Source: Rhynchopus sp. YZ270_cl-10 (lineage: Eukaryota; Euglenozoa; Diplonemea; Diplonemida; Diplonemidae). From it: DNA of 64,000 bases. Positions 42,301-50,916 of this stretch are shown here, one piece after another. Within the stretch, counting starts at the first letter, position 1. Each line of letters starts with the position of its first letter. The position numbers were made by a program, and so were the translations under genes. Location of the stretch: positions 1-64,000 of the forward strand of contig OZ037893.1 of assembly GCA_964035575.1 (NCBI GenBank), given 5' to 3'. The notes below the pieces were generated by a model, which was not told the DNA's origin, ran no database searches, and worked only from the letters and a program-made list of their open reading frames with translations.

Positions 42301-45300
42301 ACGTCGCTGCCTGCGAGGAAGGGAAGATCTTCCCACACCCCACAGGACACGGGAACGGCGACCTGTCGCAGTTGAGATAGTGAGACGTGAGCCCGTCGTG
42401 CTTCGAGTAGAAGCCGCACCCGTACGCACACACCGCAGCCCGCGCACCACAGCTGTGTATGATGTGCTGCATGAGATCGCGTGACGGAACCATCTCCTCG
42501 CACAACCTGCACACAATCATCCCGTTCTTGCATTTCTTGTAGTGCAGCGGGTCTGCAGGGGACTGCACGAAGCCACATCCGAAGAAGCACTTTGCGCCTT
42601 CCACCAGCGACCCTGAGCAGTGCGACAGGTGGTCCATCAGGTCGATGCTGTTCACGATCGAACCGCACTGCTTCGGACACAGCAGCGGCCGCAGCGAGCA
42701 GAGAGGCATGTGTTCGCGCATGTGCTGTCGATAGACGGACTTCCCACACGCCAACGGACACTCGAGGAGGACATTCCCACACGTCGCGTTGTGGTCCTGC
42801 TGCTCATCCATCTGCAGCACCTGCCCACAGCCGCGTGCACAGATCGTAAACCGCTTCCGGCAGTCGTGCACATGTTGCACAAGGTTCTCATGGCTGTAGT
42901 CTATTGTCTCCCCACATCCCATGAAGCACACATCTTCAGTCTGGCACTGCTTCAGGTGGCTCTGTGCATCGGGGGCTGAGAAGTCTACAATTTGCAGGCA
43001 TTTCTTTGGGCAGACAAACTCCTTCTTCCCTTGGGTCAACCCGCACTGCACGTAATGCGACACGAAATCATGCTTCGGGATGAAGTGCAGGCAAAAGCTG
43101 CAGAATATGGGACGGTATGTGCACCTTTGCAGTATGTGGCTTTGGAAGCCTGAGGGCAGCAGCATTGATGTGCACCCTGCGAGCACACAGGGCTCCCGCC
43201 GGAACAAGCAAGTTGCCTCGTGCCCAGGGAGCGCCTTTGCTACGGAGGACACGCAGCAGAACCTGCACGACACCATGCGCAGTGCGCAGGCCTGCTCGCA
43301 GTGTGTGCCCATGTCCAACCTCGGCACGACGCAGCCACACTGCTTCACACACTGCACACCAAAGTAGGCACAGCTCTCGAAGTGGTTCATCAGAGACAGG
43401 ACCACACCCGACTCTGCGTCGAGCAGCTCTTGGCATCCTAGAGGACACTCGCGTATCGAGTCGGTGTTCCTGGCGGCGTACGTGGCGCAGCTTTCTGCGT
43501 AGTGCTCGACAATCTTCTCACGTTCTACATAGACCCCGCAGCTCTCGCAGACGTAGCCCTTGGCACAGGTGTTGTTGATGTGGTAAGAGAGGCGGCTCAC
43601 AGGGAGGCGCACACCACAGCCCTTGGGGCACTTCTCCAGACGCTCCACGCAGGACTCCATATGCGAGAAGAGTTCGTGCTGACGTATGGCGGCGCCGCAG
43701 AAGCCGCACCGCTTGTCGCGCTTTGTGCACACCTCGAAGATGTGGTTCTTCAGCGCCACCTGCTTCATCGGACGTGCGGCGCACTTGAGCGGACAGGACA
43801 CCTCTCTGTGTGCACAGGTCATGAGGTGGTGGTCGCGTACCTCCTCGGTGTCGAAGGTCTCCTTGCAGTTGAGGGGACAGCTACCCGAGAAGATGTTGAT
43901 GCACTCGACGGTGACGTGTGTGTCGAGGTGCTTCCTGACGACTTCCTTGCCACAGTTGAGAGGACATGGCACAGGCATCTCTGTGCACACTTCGTAGTGC
44001 TCGCCGTTGAGGTCAGCCTCGAGCACAAGGTCGCAGAGGGGGCAGCGGAAGACATCTACACTGCACGTCGCTTTGTGTGCGTCCTGCTGGTTGAAGGGCA
44101 CGTCACGGATGCAGCGTTCGCATACGACTGGATGTGTGCACTCGAGCACGGTGTGCGTCTGCATCGCCCAGAGGAACGTTTCCACAACAAACCCCTGCAC
44201 ATGTGGGCACTCTGCAGGGTACTGCACCACCACACACGCCAGCGCCGCTGCGACTGCACCCGATACAACGTCGCCCTGTGTCTGACACGCGTCACACACG
44301 CCGCCTTCGGATAAGGGCACAGCAGTGGCAGCACCACACGCCACACACAGGACACCGACCACGCTTGAGGGTGCTTCGCTTTGGTTGCGCGACGGCACCG
44401 CCTTCGACCCTTCTGTTGTTGTGTCGTCCTCACCACCGCCACCACCACCACGTGTACTCACAGAGAGACGTGCGTACTCGGCGTCACCTTCAAGGTTGTC
44501 TACCATGATGCTCACCTTCCTTGCCTTGGGGGTGACCGAGGCCATGTCAGTGGGCTCAGCAGCGGCAGTCGTAGCACCATCCTCCTCGTGCACGGCTGTG
44601 CTTGCTGCAGAGACACGACGAAGGTTGCCCTCATGCATCTTACGCATGGAATGCAGGTAGTTTGTGATAAACACTAGGTACAGTGCGAGGATACCCTCAA
44701 AGGCAGCAGGTGCGTACTTGACGTACCAGCCCTGGCTGCTGTAGGGTGGTGTCACTGGGCTGAAGACATCGACCCCACAGGCGGCCAGCTGCAGCAACAC
44801 CGCCCCCACAGTGTGGTAGACCCATGCCGTGTGCACAGCAACGCTCAGCACAGCAAGCGTCGCCAGCGCAGTAGTGCAGCGGAACATCTCCGCAAAGTGG
44901 TCCATCGAGAACGTCGTTGCCGTCTCTGCGGAGAACGGTGCCCAGAAGAACAGCGTCCACCCCATCTGCGCAGCACCAAGCACAATGCCCACGAGGAGGT
45001 ACGGCTTCCGCTGCTTCGCAACGTTGGGCGGGCATATGTTCATGATCTTCGCACGAAGGAAGATGCTCACAGCGAAGAACAAAACCGACGTCAGCGCACC
45101 CCCGCCCAGCACGCAGAGGTTGAACAGCTTTGAGGAGAGCACCGTCGACGCGAAGAACGACGTCGCCACGAAGAAGACTGCCGTCAGCTGCAGCAGCGCA
45201 CACCCGCAGAGCACCTCCCACTCAGACCTGCGTGGCGAGAAGTGGATTGCTACGTCGTGCAGGGTCACCTTTGCGTGGTTCTGGGTCACTTCGCGGAGCC

Positions 45301-45778
45301 CGTTTGCCTTGCACACGACAACTGCGACGTGCACAATGGAGAAGGCCGACGTGAACAGGAGGAAGGCAGTCTGCCGCCACAGCGACGACGACGTCACGAC
45401 TACCTGCACGATAGCACCGCCCACGTAACCTGCCTGCAGCACCATGCCACACACTGCTGCCGCAAGCAGCCACTTCACGGACACATGCGAGGTCTCGAAC
45501 ACTTGGACGGCACTCCCCGCACGCCGTGACAGTAGTGGGTTCACAACCACTGACGACGACTCCTCCAGCAGCTGGGCAGGCGACTCCTGCGATGCAACTT
45601 CGACATCAGCAATCTGGCTGCCGACAGGTGTCGTCGACTCCTGCCCCGAGACAGAGACAGAGACACAGACAGGCTCCAACAGCACCACCGCAGACCCTGA
45701 CGACGAGCCACAATGTGCAGCCTCCTGCCACACCACAGGGTCTGCGTCAGGGTCAGGCTCGTCCCTTTGGTCAGACAT
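39356..45778 (-). CDS. Multi-pass membrane protein with long TRAF-type zinc-finger array, PDZ and EF-hand-like tail
   Basis: 2140 aa. An acidic N-terminus is followed by about eight hydrophobic segments (about 100-395, for example LLAAAVCGMVLQAGYVGGAI and ALATLAVLSVAVHTAWVYH). From about 485 to 1916 runs a continuous array of Cys/His motifs: C-x2-C or C-x3-C, then L..H....C, as in CPLNCGKEVVRKHLDTHVTV and CPKGCGVRLPVSRLSYH. These are TRAF-type zinc fingers, dozens of them. A PDZ domain (about 1925-2015; FLGLDVVDY, AAQHAGIEEGAVILAVSD) and a C-terminal EF-hand-like region (about 2050-2130) follow. TRAF fingers and PDZ domains bind proteins, so a membrane scaffold is inferred. The finger count far exceeds metazoan TRAFs. 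The ATG lies 64 bases after a CTACCCACAG acceptor. Confidence 0.88.
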   Translation of the reverse strand: MSDQRDEPDPDADPVVWQEAAHCGSSSGSAVVLLEPVCVSVSVSGQESTTPVGSQIADVEVASQESPAQLLEESSSVVVNPLLSRRAGSAVQVFETSHVSVKWLLAAAVCGMVLQAGYVGGAIVQVVVTSSSLWRQTAFLLFTSAFSIVHVAVVVCKANGLREVTQNHAKVTLHDVAIHFSPRRSEWEVLCGCALLQLTAVFFVATSFFASTVLSSKLFNLCVLGGGALTSVLFFAVSIFLRAKIMNICPPNVAKQRKPYLLVGIVLGAAQMGWTLFFWAPFSAETATTFSMDHFAEMFRCTTALATLAVLSVAVHTAWVYHTVGAVLLQLAACGVDVFSPVTPPYSSQGWYVKYAPAAFEGILALYLVFITNYLHSMRKMHEGNLRRVSAASTAVHEEDGATTAAAEPTDMASVTPKARKVSIMVDNLEGDAEYARLSVSTRGGGGGGEDDTTTEGSKAVPSRNQSEAPSSVVGVLCVACGAATAVPLSEGGVCDACQTQGDVVSGAVAAALACVVVQYPAECPHVQGFVVETFLWAMQTHTVLECTHPVVCERCIRDVPFNQQDAHKATCSVDVFRCPLCDLVLEADLNGEHYEVCTEMPVPCPLNCGKEVVRKHLDTHVTVECINIFSGSCPLNCKETFDTEEVRDHHLMTCAHREVSCPLKCAARPMKQVALKNHIFEVCTKRDKRCGFCGAAIRQHELFSHMESCVERLEKCPKGCGVRLPVSRLSYHINNTCAKGYVCESCGVYVEREKIVEHYAESCATYAARNTDSIRECPLGCQELLDAESGVVLSLMNHFESCAYFGVQCVKQCGCVVPRLDMGTHCEQACALRMVSCRFCCVSSVAKALPGHEATCLFRREPCVLAGCTSMLLPSGFQSHILQRCTYRPIFCSFCLHFIPKHDFVSHYVQCGLTQGKKEFVCPKKCLQIVDFSAPDAQSHLKQCQTEDVCFMGCGETIDYSHENLVQHVHDCRKRFTICARGCGQVLQMDEQQDHNATCGNVLLECPLACGKSVYRQHMREHMPLCSLRPLLCPKQCGSIVNSIDLMDHLSHCSGSLVEGAKCFFGCGFVQSPADPLHYKKCKNGMIVCRLCEEMVPSRDLMQHIIHSCGARAAVCAYGCGFYSKHDGLTSHYLNCDRSPFPCPVGCGKIFPSSQAATSHVQNCPIRFHLCGFCFTSMPLQEYAAHLDVCDGDVAGHCPFACEDTPARRAELLNGTHFESCSNRLVSCAACGDIVPASLLRMHEVRDCLERTVSCDACTLPSLTAATLSEHLMFDCKKDKRTFYVCPLSCNSGAFEDSLPTAVEEHLGKCVNLPKKCNCGEWIFKAGHGKTVRSHQCRDLSQLYSCPYGCGEMIEKNAVASHIALQCKHLLFLCKLKCGMYITREHYSTHALRHCRNRLVQCAQCDTLCKAVDLAHHTEHDCKKRKVVCKLGCGLAVPVASAEGHIAKHCVNRPVSCPICGAEDLPLGFLALHLQYCTKVGSASDATFACPLHCGEKQITLGTWEMHFTQTCKRTPMKCNTGCGKYVERGKLATHLSAECQSRKVLCRHACNQTVIRSNLLSHERTCQHALIECPHYYCSEAVPVSGIRAHVKQCAHRAVPCPEMCGAVLPASEVVAHAEICASLPRAFCEQKCGIKGCSTEGAPVYHTVCPLAKRTCANACVESVLLRDMGMHCDLACTLSPSFCQDCGDPIPVQSDVAAHALVCRERVMCCPTCGEQAIKAALLPLHIAVNCPKRRVHCKFGCSALVPVDDVQHHEVHCDFRPVKCTFCSRLFRAKDGHEDTCELREVFCEHCKLPMKLGDLAHHTPQCAYLPQRCKFCSILLPLKHLHDHEESACASRPNCPDCCVTITPGTLSHHRQKDCLKRPAPCPLCKKLLPLDTLEAHKPECEHAAVSCAVCAQQVKKSDISVHTKTCTRAAVNLHKVTTAGSVRPFLGLDVVDYNVYGASIAALVVKVVPNCAAQHAGIEEGAVILAVSDSAVVSREEFLTHIKHNPPKPFETMSLRVVQKSAVRAVEGRRATPEDQKLVLEGRCAEVQLVVGTLPRMTVEEYFACKHSITLSCLSNVAQAFRDVGHGAFKLSAREVCTTLQRVGLTIPAEAVAALSVANVGFTLLEVLEWLRANGYVAKVELFVANGVA

Positions 45779-45880
45779 TTCGCAGGATGTCAGGGATGAA
45801 GAGCACAGCGATATTTCGTTAACAACATTTTAGATTTTCTTTCTGTGGGTAGGGTATGGGGTGGTGAGATGAATGTCCGA
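45779..45880 (-). promoter_or_regulatory. Probable spliced-leader acceptor of the zinc-finger membrane protein gene
   Basis: Minus strand: CACCACCCCATACCCTACCC followed by ACAG, with AG at 45843-45844, then a 64-base leader to the ATG. Confidence 0.6.
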
Positions 45881-46748
45881 GAAAAATGTACACAAAATAC
45901 GGGTTGTATTGAAATACGAAGACCTCTCGTGACACAGTGTACCGAAGTGTGTTGCTTCACACAGGGTGAAAACGACTGACCACGGTACCTCCATTTCGAA
46001 GTTGACATAAAAATTGAAAAAAAAGGAGGGGGATAAAGGGTCTTTTTGCTGCATCAATGGTGGAGTAGATTTTACCTACTAGGTAAAAATAGTTCTTTTT
46101 TTTTTTCAAACGAAAAAATAATACGAGTTTGTCATTTCGTCCATTTTGACGCAACTTTGTTGCCATGAGGCAGGTTCTTCTCGATAGGCGCGAAAGGACT
46201 GAAGCACACAAATGAATCTAATCCTCAAGCAGACATGGACACAATAAATACTGCACAATTTTTTATAAACTACAAACAAAAGATACAAAGAATACATGTG
46301 CACAAGCACGTACATCTTTAAACTAAAAGGGGTTGGAATACTAGGGGAACATGAGGATTGCGCTGCAGAAACCCAAAAAAAATAAACAAAGCAACCGAAT
46401 TATATACAACAGGTAACAGGGTCGGGTGGATGGGGGCTATAAGGGATTTCTGTACAAAAAAAAACGTAAACAAACATTTTCAGTTTTTTTTTAAACTTGT
46501 TTCCAAAACAACAACAGTCGCGTCTTCCTCCCACCATGAGCCAAATGACGTGCCTGCAGCCATTTGTATCTCAGGGCAGAGAAGAAAAAACAGTAGAACA
46601 ACAATAAACAACAATAAAAGACAGCACCTTCAGTACGCAAAACGTTCTGGTGGAGCTGGAAAAAAGAAAAACTAAGGGCCTACGCGCATGGAATGAATAT
46701 ACTTTCTTAAACTACTAACTCAACCAGGATTCACTTTCGTTCGGACGG
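45881..46748. other. Intergenic spacer with a dispersed repeat motif
   Basis: Contains one copy of the TTGAAATAC-type motif (45909-45970) and otherwise A/T-rich sequence with poly-A/T runs. The duplicated block begins abruptly at 46749. No gene recognised. Confidence 0.6.
45909..45970. repeat. Dispersed TTGAAATAC...CTCGTGACAC motif, copy 1
   Basis: About 60 bases: TTGAAATACGAAGACCTCTC, then GTGACACAGTGTACC and a region with GTGT and ACAGGGTG. Related copies at 49969-50035 and 50757-50820. Confidence 0.65.
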
Positions 46749-49016
46749 CAGGATCTGCGTCAGCTCAGTAGTAGCGTCCAGGGCTGCCAGGGGAGCCGAG
46801 GGCACGGAGCTTTGCGTCGAGGACAGGGCTGCCGGTGGAGGCTGCTGCGTATGCAGATGCGCGTGCGGGGGATCCGTACGCAATGGACGAGGCGAGTGGG
46901 GAGGCAGCTGCGAGGGGTGCGTACGCGTCCACAACAGCAAGACGGCGTGGGCTTGCGTCGTGCACGACACGTGCAGTGGTGGCGCCGTGGGCCACGGCAC
47001 CTGCAGTTGCCGCAGAGTGTGCTGCAAGACGGGCAGCACCGTGTGCACCGGCCTCTGCGCTGGTGGCGTGTGCCTCACGCATGTGCGCCGCAGACAGCGC
47101 TGCAGACTCGCCGATGTGGCGCTGGCGCTCCACAGACGCGTGCAGCACAGCTCCGTCCCGAGCGCTGCGCGACACGGCCTCCTGGCTTGTCGCACGCACC
47201 AGGTTGCCCTCCGCACCGACCAGCATTCCGCGAGCACGGCGTGCAGACAGGTGTGCCTCGTCAGCGTGGCCGCGTGCCATTCCCTCAGTCGCCACGGCGT
47301 GGTTCAGGTTCGCCCCCGCTGCCATAGCGTCCGCACGTGCCGCTCCTGCGTGTGCCGCTGCCGCACGTGCCGCACCGTCCGTCGCCACCAGGCGTGCCGC
47401 TGCGTTCGCCGCACCTGCCTCCTCAGACGTCGCACGGCGTGCAGCCGCCACAGCCTCTGCCTGCGCAGCTCCGTGCTGCAGAGCGCGCGAGCGTGCCTGC
47501 TGGTCACGTGCAGCGGCGTCCGCACGTGCGTGTGCAGCCGCAGAACGTGCCGCGTCCGCGTCTCTGCCCGCCACCGCAAGTGCCGTGCACGCAGCACGCT
47601 CCGCGTTCGCCGCCTCACGTGCAGCAGCCGCAGCAGCCGCCGCCGAAGCTGCAGCCTCCGCACGGCGTGCCTCAGCCGCAGCCGCACCCAGCTCTGCGTC
47701 AGACGCACGGTCGCGCGATGCAGCTGCGTTCGCCGCCGCCTCGTGTGCAAGGGCTGCTGCCGCACGCTCAGCCGCTCCTGCGTTCGCTGCACCGCCGGCA
47801 GCAGCAGCAGCACGTGCCGCCTGCACACTTGCGTCCGCAGCACGGTGGCCACGCTCCGCCTCCAGCGATGCCGCACGCACTCCAGTCGCGTGTGCAATGC
47901 CCTCACGGTCCGCAGCAGCACGGCCCGCAACAGCAGTCGCCCCAGCAGCCGCAGCCGCACCCGCTCCCGCCGCAATCGCACGTGCGTCCTCCGTCACCGC
48001 CAGCGCACGCTTCCCCGCCACGTCGTACGATGCGGCCTGTGCGTCCCGCAGGCTTGCCGCGTGCGCAAGAGCCGCACCACCTGCGTGTGCCTCCGCGTGT
48101 GCCGCAGCGTGGCCCTGCGCGTTCGTGCGACCTGCCTGCGCAAGCGCCTCGGCACGCGACAGCGACGCGTTCGCCGTCGCTCCGGCCGCGTGTCCAGCAA
48201 GGATGCCTGCGTGTGCACCCGCACCCGCAGCGTGCGAGTGTGCCGCCAGCTCGTTCACAGCGTGGTGGTGTCCCAGGGCAGTGTGCACAGGGTCCTCAAC
48301 AACAGCCACACGCGGCGACAGGGCAGAGTAGTAACGGGGCGACAGAGACATTTTAGAGTGTTTCGAAGAGGGTGAGTTTGTGATGTGAAAGTAAAAGAGA
48401 TGAGAATCTGAAGGGAATGTTAGTTGGTTGTGGGTGTGGGTGTGGGGTGGTACAACAGTACAAGACGACTGAAAAATTAATGGGGGGGAATGAGCTTTTG
48501 TTTTGTTGTGTAAAGAAGAAGAAATAAGTTGAATGAAGGAGAAGAAAAAACGAGACGCTTTGAAAGTGAGACTGGAGACATTTTAATTTAGAGACACAGC
48601 CGACAGCCGTGTTCAATATTCAGTCGAAGCGGTGTGTACTGGTAGACCTGCTGATGTATCGCCAGGAATCGATCAGCACACGGACTCTGCTCACACACAC
48701 ATGAGACGACTCTGTGCAGTCGCTCAGATCAGTGAGCATCCAATCTGCCCAGAACTTCTGTATGTCGAGCAACCCCAAACGCTGACGCAATTCACCTTTG
48801 GGCGACGGGGTGACTCTGTGGCTCTGGAGGAAGGCCTGGCGGCTGGCGTCCAGAGAAGTTGCCAGGCCCTCTGCGCAGACAAGCGGACCTGCCGCCAGGC
48901 ACCCGTCCATCGCCGCCTCCACACCATCCCAGGCCTCATCCACCATGACGATCACGTCGTCGGCGAATGGCTCACCCTGAGCAATCCGCGGCACGTGCAT
49001 TACCAGAAACCCAGTG
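46749..49016 (-). repeat. Segmental duplication, copy 2 (2268 bp)
   Basis: Same block as 33101-35368. Here the small secreted-protein gene at its right end is complete, so this copy is closer to the ancestral arrangement at that border. The left border again falls just past the alanine-rich stop codon, with unrelated sequence beyond. Confidence 0.93.
46765..48351 (-). CDS. Alanine-rich low-complexity protein, copy 2
   Basis: 528 aa, identical to the product of 33117-34703 (see that entry for features). The 3' flank beyond 46749 differs, so the two copies have different 3' untranslated regions and could be told apart in transcripts. Confidence 0.8.
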   Translation of the reverse strand: MSLSPRYYSALSPRVAVVEDPVHTALGHHHAVNELAAHSHAAGAGAHAGILAGHAAGATANASLSRAEALAQAGRTNAQGHAAAHAEAHAGGAALAHAASLRDAQAASYDVAGKRALAVTEDARAIAAGAGAAAAAGATAVAGRAAADREGIAHATGVRAASLEAERGHRAADASVQAARAAAAAGGAANAGAAERAAAALAHEAAANAAASRDRASDAELGAAAAEARRAEAAASAAAAAAAAREAANAERAACTALAVAGRDADAARSAAAHARADAAARDQQARSRALQHGAAQAEAVAAARRATSEEAGAANAAARLVATDGAARAAAAHAGAARADAMAAGANLNHAVATEGMARGHADEAHLSARRARGMLVGAEGNLVRATSQEAVSRSARDGAVLHASVERQRHIGESAALSAAHMREAHATSAEAGAHGAARLAAHSAATAGAVAHGATTARVVHDASPRRLAVVDAYAPLAAASPLASSIAYGSPARASAYAAASTGSPVLDAKLRALGSPGSPGRYY

Positions 49017-49069
49017 AAAACACAAAAAAAAAGCAGAACAAACGCCGCGATGTGATGAATGCAATGCAT
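48620..49069 (-). CDS. Small secreted or signal-anchored protein, complete copy
   Basis: 149 aa from ATG 49069. Hydrophobic N-terminus (HHIAAFVLLFFCVFTGFLVM) of signal-peptide or anchor type. The mature domain is acidic then mixed, with AWDGVEAAMDGCLAAG, DASRQAFLQSHRVT and a C-terminal VRVLIDSWRYISR. Several Cys (in DGCL, LVCAEG, DCTESSHVC) could form disulfides outside the cell. It is paralogous to 35525-35929 and has a truncated twin at 34972-35352. Family unknown. Confidence 0.8.
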   Translation of the reverse strand: MHCIHHIAAFVLLFFCVFTGFLVMHVPRIAQGEPFADDVIVMVDEAWDGVEAAMDGCLAAGPLVCAEGLATSLDASRQAFLQSHRVTPSPKGELRQRLGLLDIQKFWADWMLTDLSDCTESSHVCVSRVRVLIDSWRYISRSTSTHRFD

Positions 49070-49109
49070 TTTGAACGTGTGTGAGAAACTAAAAAAAGGT
49101 TGAAGCGAA

Positions 49110-49214
49110 GATAGCAAAATGTATCTGAGGGCGTTATGGTTGGGTTAAGGTTGGTGTTGGTTGGGTGTAGGGTGTTCGCAGCACACAGAGACTGAAAAGA
49201 GGGGAGAAGGATTC
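49110..49214 (-). repeat. Shared 5' flank of the small secreted-protein genes, copy 2
   Basis: Matches 35965-36069 without visible difference. It is followed on the right by a long T run (49218-49232), which is the pyrimidine-poor side on the minus strand. Confidence 0.85.
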
Positions 49215-49877
49215 GCTTTTTTTTTTTTTTTTCCTGTTTACTTTTGTCGCCTCTGCGCCACGTCGCTCAACCCCCCCCCCCCCACCCTGCCACCCCTTGT
49301 CCACCCCCACTACACAAAGCAGCGAAATCGACGTCCGCTGTTCTTACCTCTTGCCCGTTAGCAGGCCTTTGGTGTCAGAGTGTTTGCGCCCTTTTTCAAC
49401 AAAATCAAAGGAGGTGCAACTTCCTGCAATCTTTCGGTGAATAGCAAAAGACATGCGCAAAAAGCCCCGTCTTCTTATTTTGCTGAAAAGCACATACGTG
49501 TAAAAATTGCAAAACAACAACAAAATGATGGCGTTGCTCCATCGCCTCCACACGCCCTTCATTCTCACCGTTAACGATGACTTTTTTTTGTAGCCACGTA
49601 ACCACGTAACCACACGGCTACTCTATCAAGAAATGCTCGCATCACCATTTTCCATTCATTTTTTTTTTCCTTTTTTTCCTTTTCCCTTTTTTTTACACCA
49701 TAAAAATTGAAGAATTGATACCGTGCAGACACTCTGGGAGCTGTGTGCACTTAGCTCTCTACGGAATAACAGAACGACCAGGGAAGGCGAGAGAGGGAGA
49801 GAAAAGAACGGGCACACAAAGAAAACGTGAGAGTGCCTGGGAAAAGAAAAAGAGAGAAAAAAAGAACAGAAAGGTTT

Positions 49878-49913
49878 ATAAGATGAACCTAAGCCTCTCC
49901 TCTGCTTAGTCAC
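49878..49913 (-). repeat. Dispersed hairpin motif, copy 2
   Basis: Minus strand: GTGACTAAGCAGAGGAGAGG, then CTTAGGTTCATCTTATAAA. CTAAGC and GCTTAG form a perfect 6-bp stem. Confidence 0.65.
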
Positions 49914-49968
49914 TTTCCAATAAGACGCTCTTAACGATTACAAGAAGAAACACCAGAGATAAAAATGA

Positions 49969-50035
49969 CTTGAAATACAAAAGCCCTCTCGCGACACGTG
50001 GACCACTGGTGCATGACGAATACACCGGGTGTGGA
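49969..50035. repeat. Dispersed TTGAAATAC motif, copy 2
   Basis: TTGAAATACAAAAGCCCTCT, CGCGACACGTGGACCACTGG, TGCATGAC and ACACCGGGTG, in the same order as in copy 1. Confidence 0.6.
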
Positions 50036-50528
50036 CCCATAACCATGCTGTCCTGTCCCCTCTGCTGTACAACAGGCAATGCAATTATTGATCTATGCTA
50101 TTATGTGTGGAGAGGGGGTTTCTTTTGTCGGGAATAACACTGAGAATTTTGCACAAGATATCACAATATTTCTCTTTTGTATTTTTTTTTTGGTGTGTCG
50201 ACAATCGCCTAAGTACCCGCCAAGGCAGGAATAGGTCTGTATGCAATGCTGGCCACAGCTTTTTGTACCACGGAAGGTTTTGACTCTACGCCCTCAACCC
50301 TGAATTTTTTCTTTTTTCTTTTTTTTTTTTTTTGGAAACTATATGCTCCACCCCACCGTCCCTCTCAAACAAACCTGACCTGACCGTCATACGCAAAAGA
50401 GGCAAACACAATTTTATCATTTGATTTTTTTTTTTTTAAACTCAGTAGTGTTGCTTTTTGCACGACATGGTCACCCGAAGGGCTAGAATCCTTCATAATC
50501 CTTTAAGAACGGTTTTCCCCCTTTGAAA

Positions 50529-50557
50529 AGTCCTAAGCCTCGCAGTGCTTAGTCATG
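50529..50557 (-). repeat. Dispersed hairpin motif, copy 3
   Basis: Minus strand: CATGACTAAGCACTGCGAGG then CTTAGGA. Perfect CTAAGC/GCTTAG stem with a loop of about eight bases; the GGTTCATCTTA extension of the other copies is lost. Confidence 0.6.
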
Positions 50558-50756
50558 TTAAAAACGTCGTTTCCATGATTTTCCTTTTTTCGGTAGTCGG
50601 CAAAAGTTGCCTCTGAGACCCGTTGTAACCGCAAAATACGTCACCATAACAGACTGAGATGCTCGAAGGGGTGAAGGGGGCTTTTTAGGGGTTTTAAAAC
50701 AAATGTTGAAAGATGAATATGCCGTAAAGTGCATACACAATCTCACATAATATGAC

Positions 50757-50820
50757 TTGAAATACAAGACCCCTCATGACTGTGTACCTTGGTGCGTGAC
50801 CGGGTGCACTGTTCACAGGG
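50757..50820. repeat. Dispersed TTGAAATAC motif, copy 3
   Basis: TTGAAATACAAGACCCCTCA, TGACTGTGTACCTTGGTGCG, TGACCGGGTGCACTG; same order of blocks as in the other two copies. Confidence 0.6.
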
Positions 50821-50916
50821 GGGGACCCGGGGGGGAGGGGGAACGATGGGTTGGGTGTTTCCGGACGGGTTTTTAAGTTTGCACGAACTCTCTCTCTCAA
50901 TCTCGATCTCTCCGTG

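Larger units (their letters stand above)
49215..50916. other. Long intergenic spacer with dispersed motifs
   Basis: A/T-rich, many homopolymer runs (49217, 49275, 49660, 50170, 50310, 50430). It carries two hairpin motifs (49878-49913, 50529-50557) and two TTGAAATAC motifs (49969-50035, 50757-50820). The 3' UTR of the PP2C gene lies at its right end. No coding region is supported. Confidence 0.6.
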
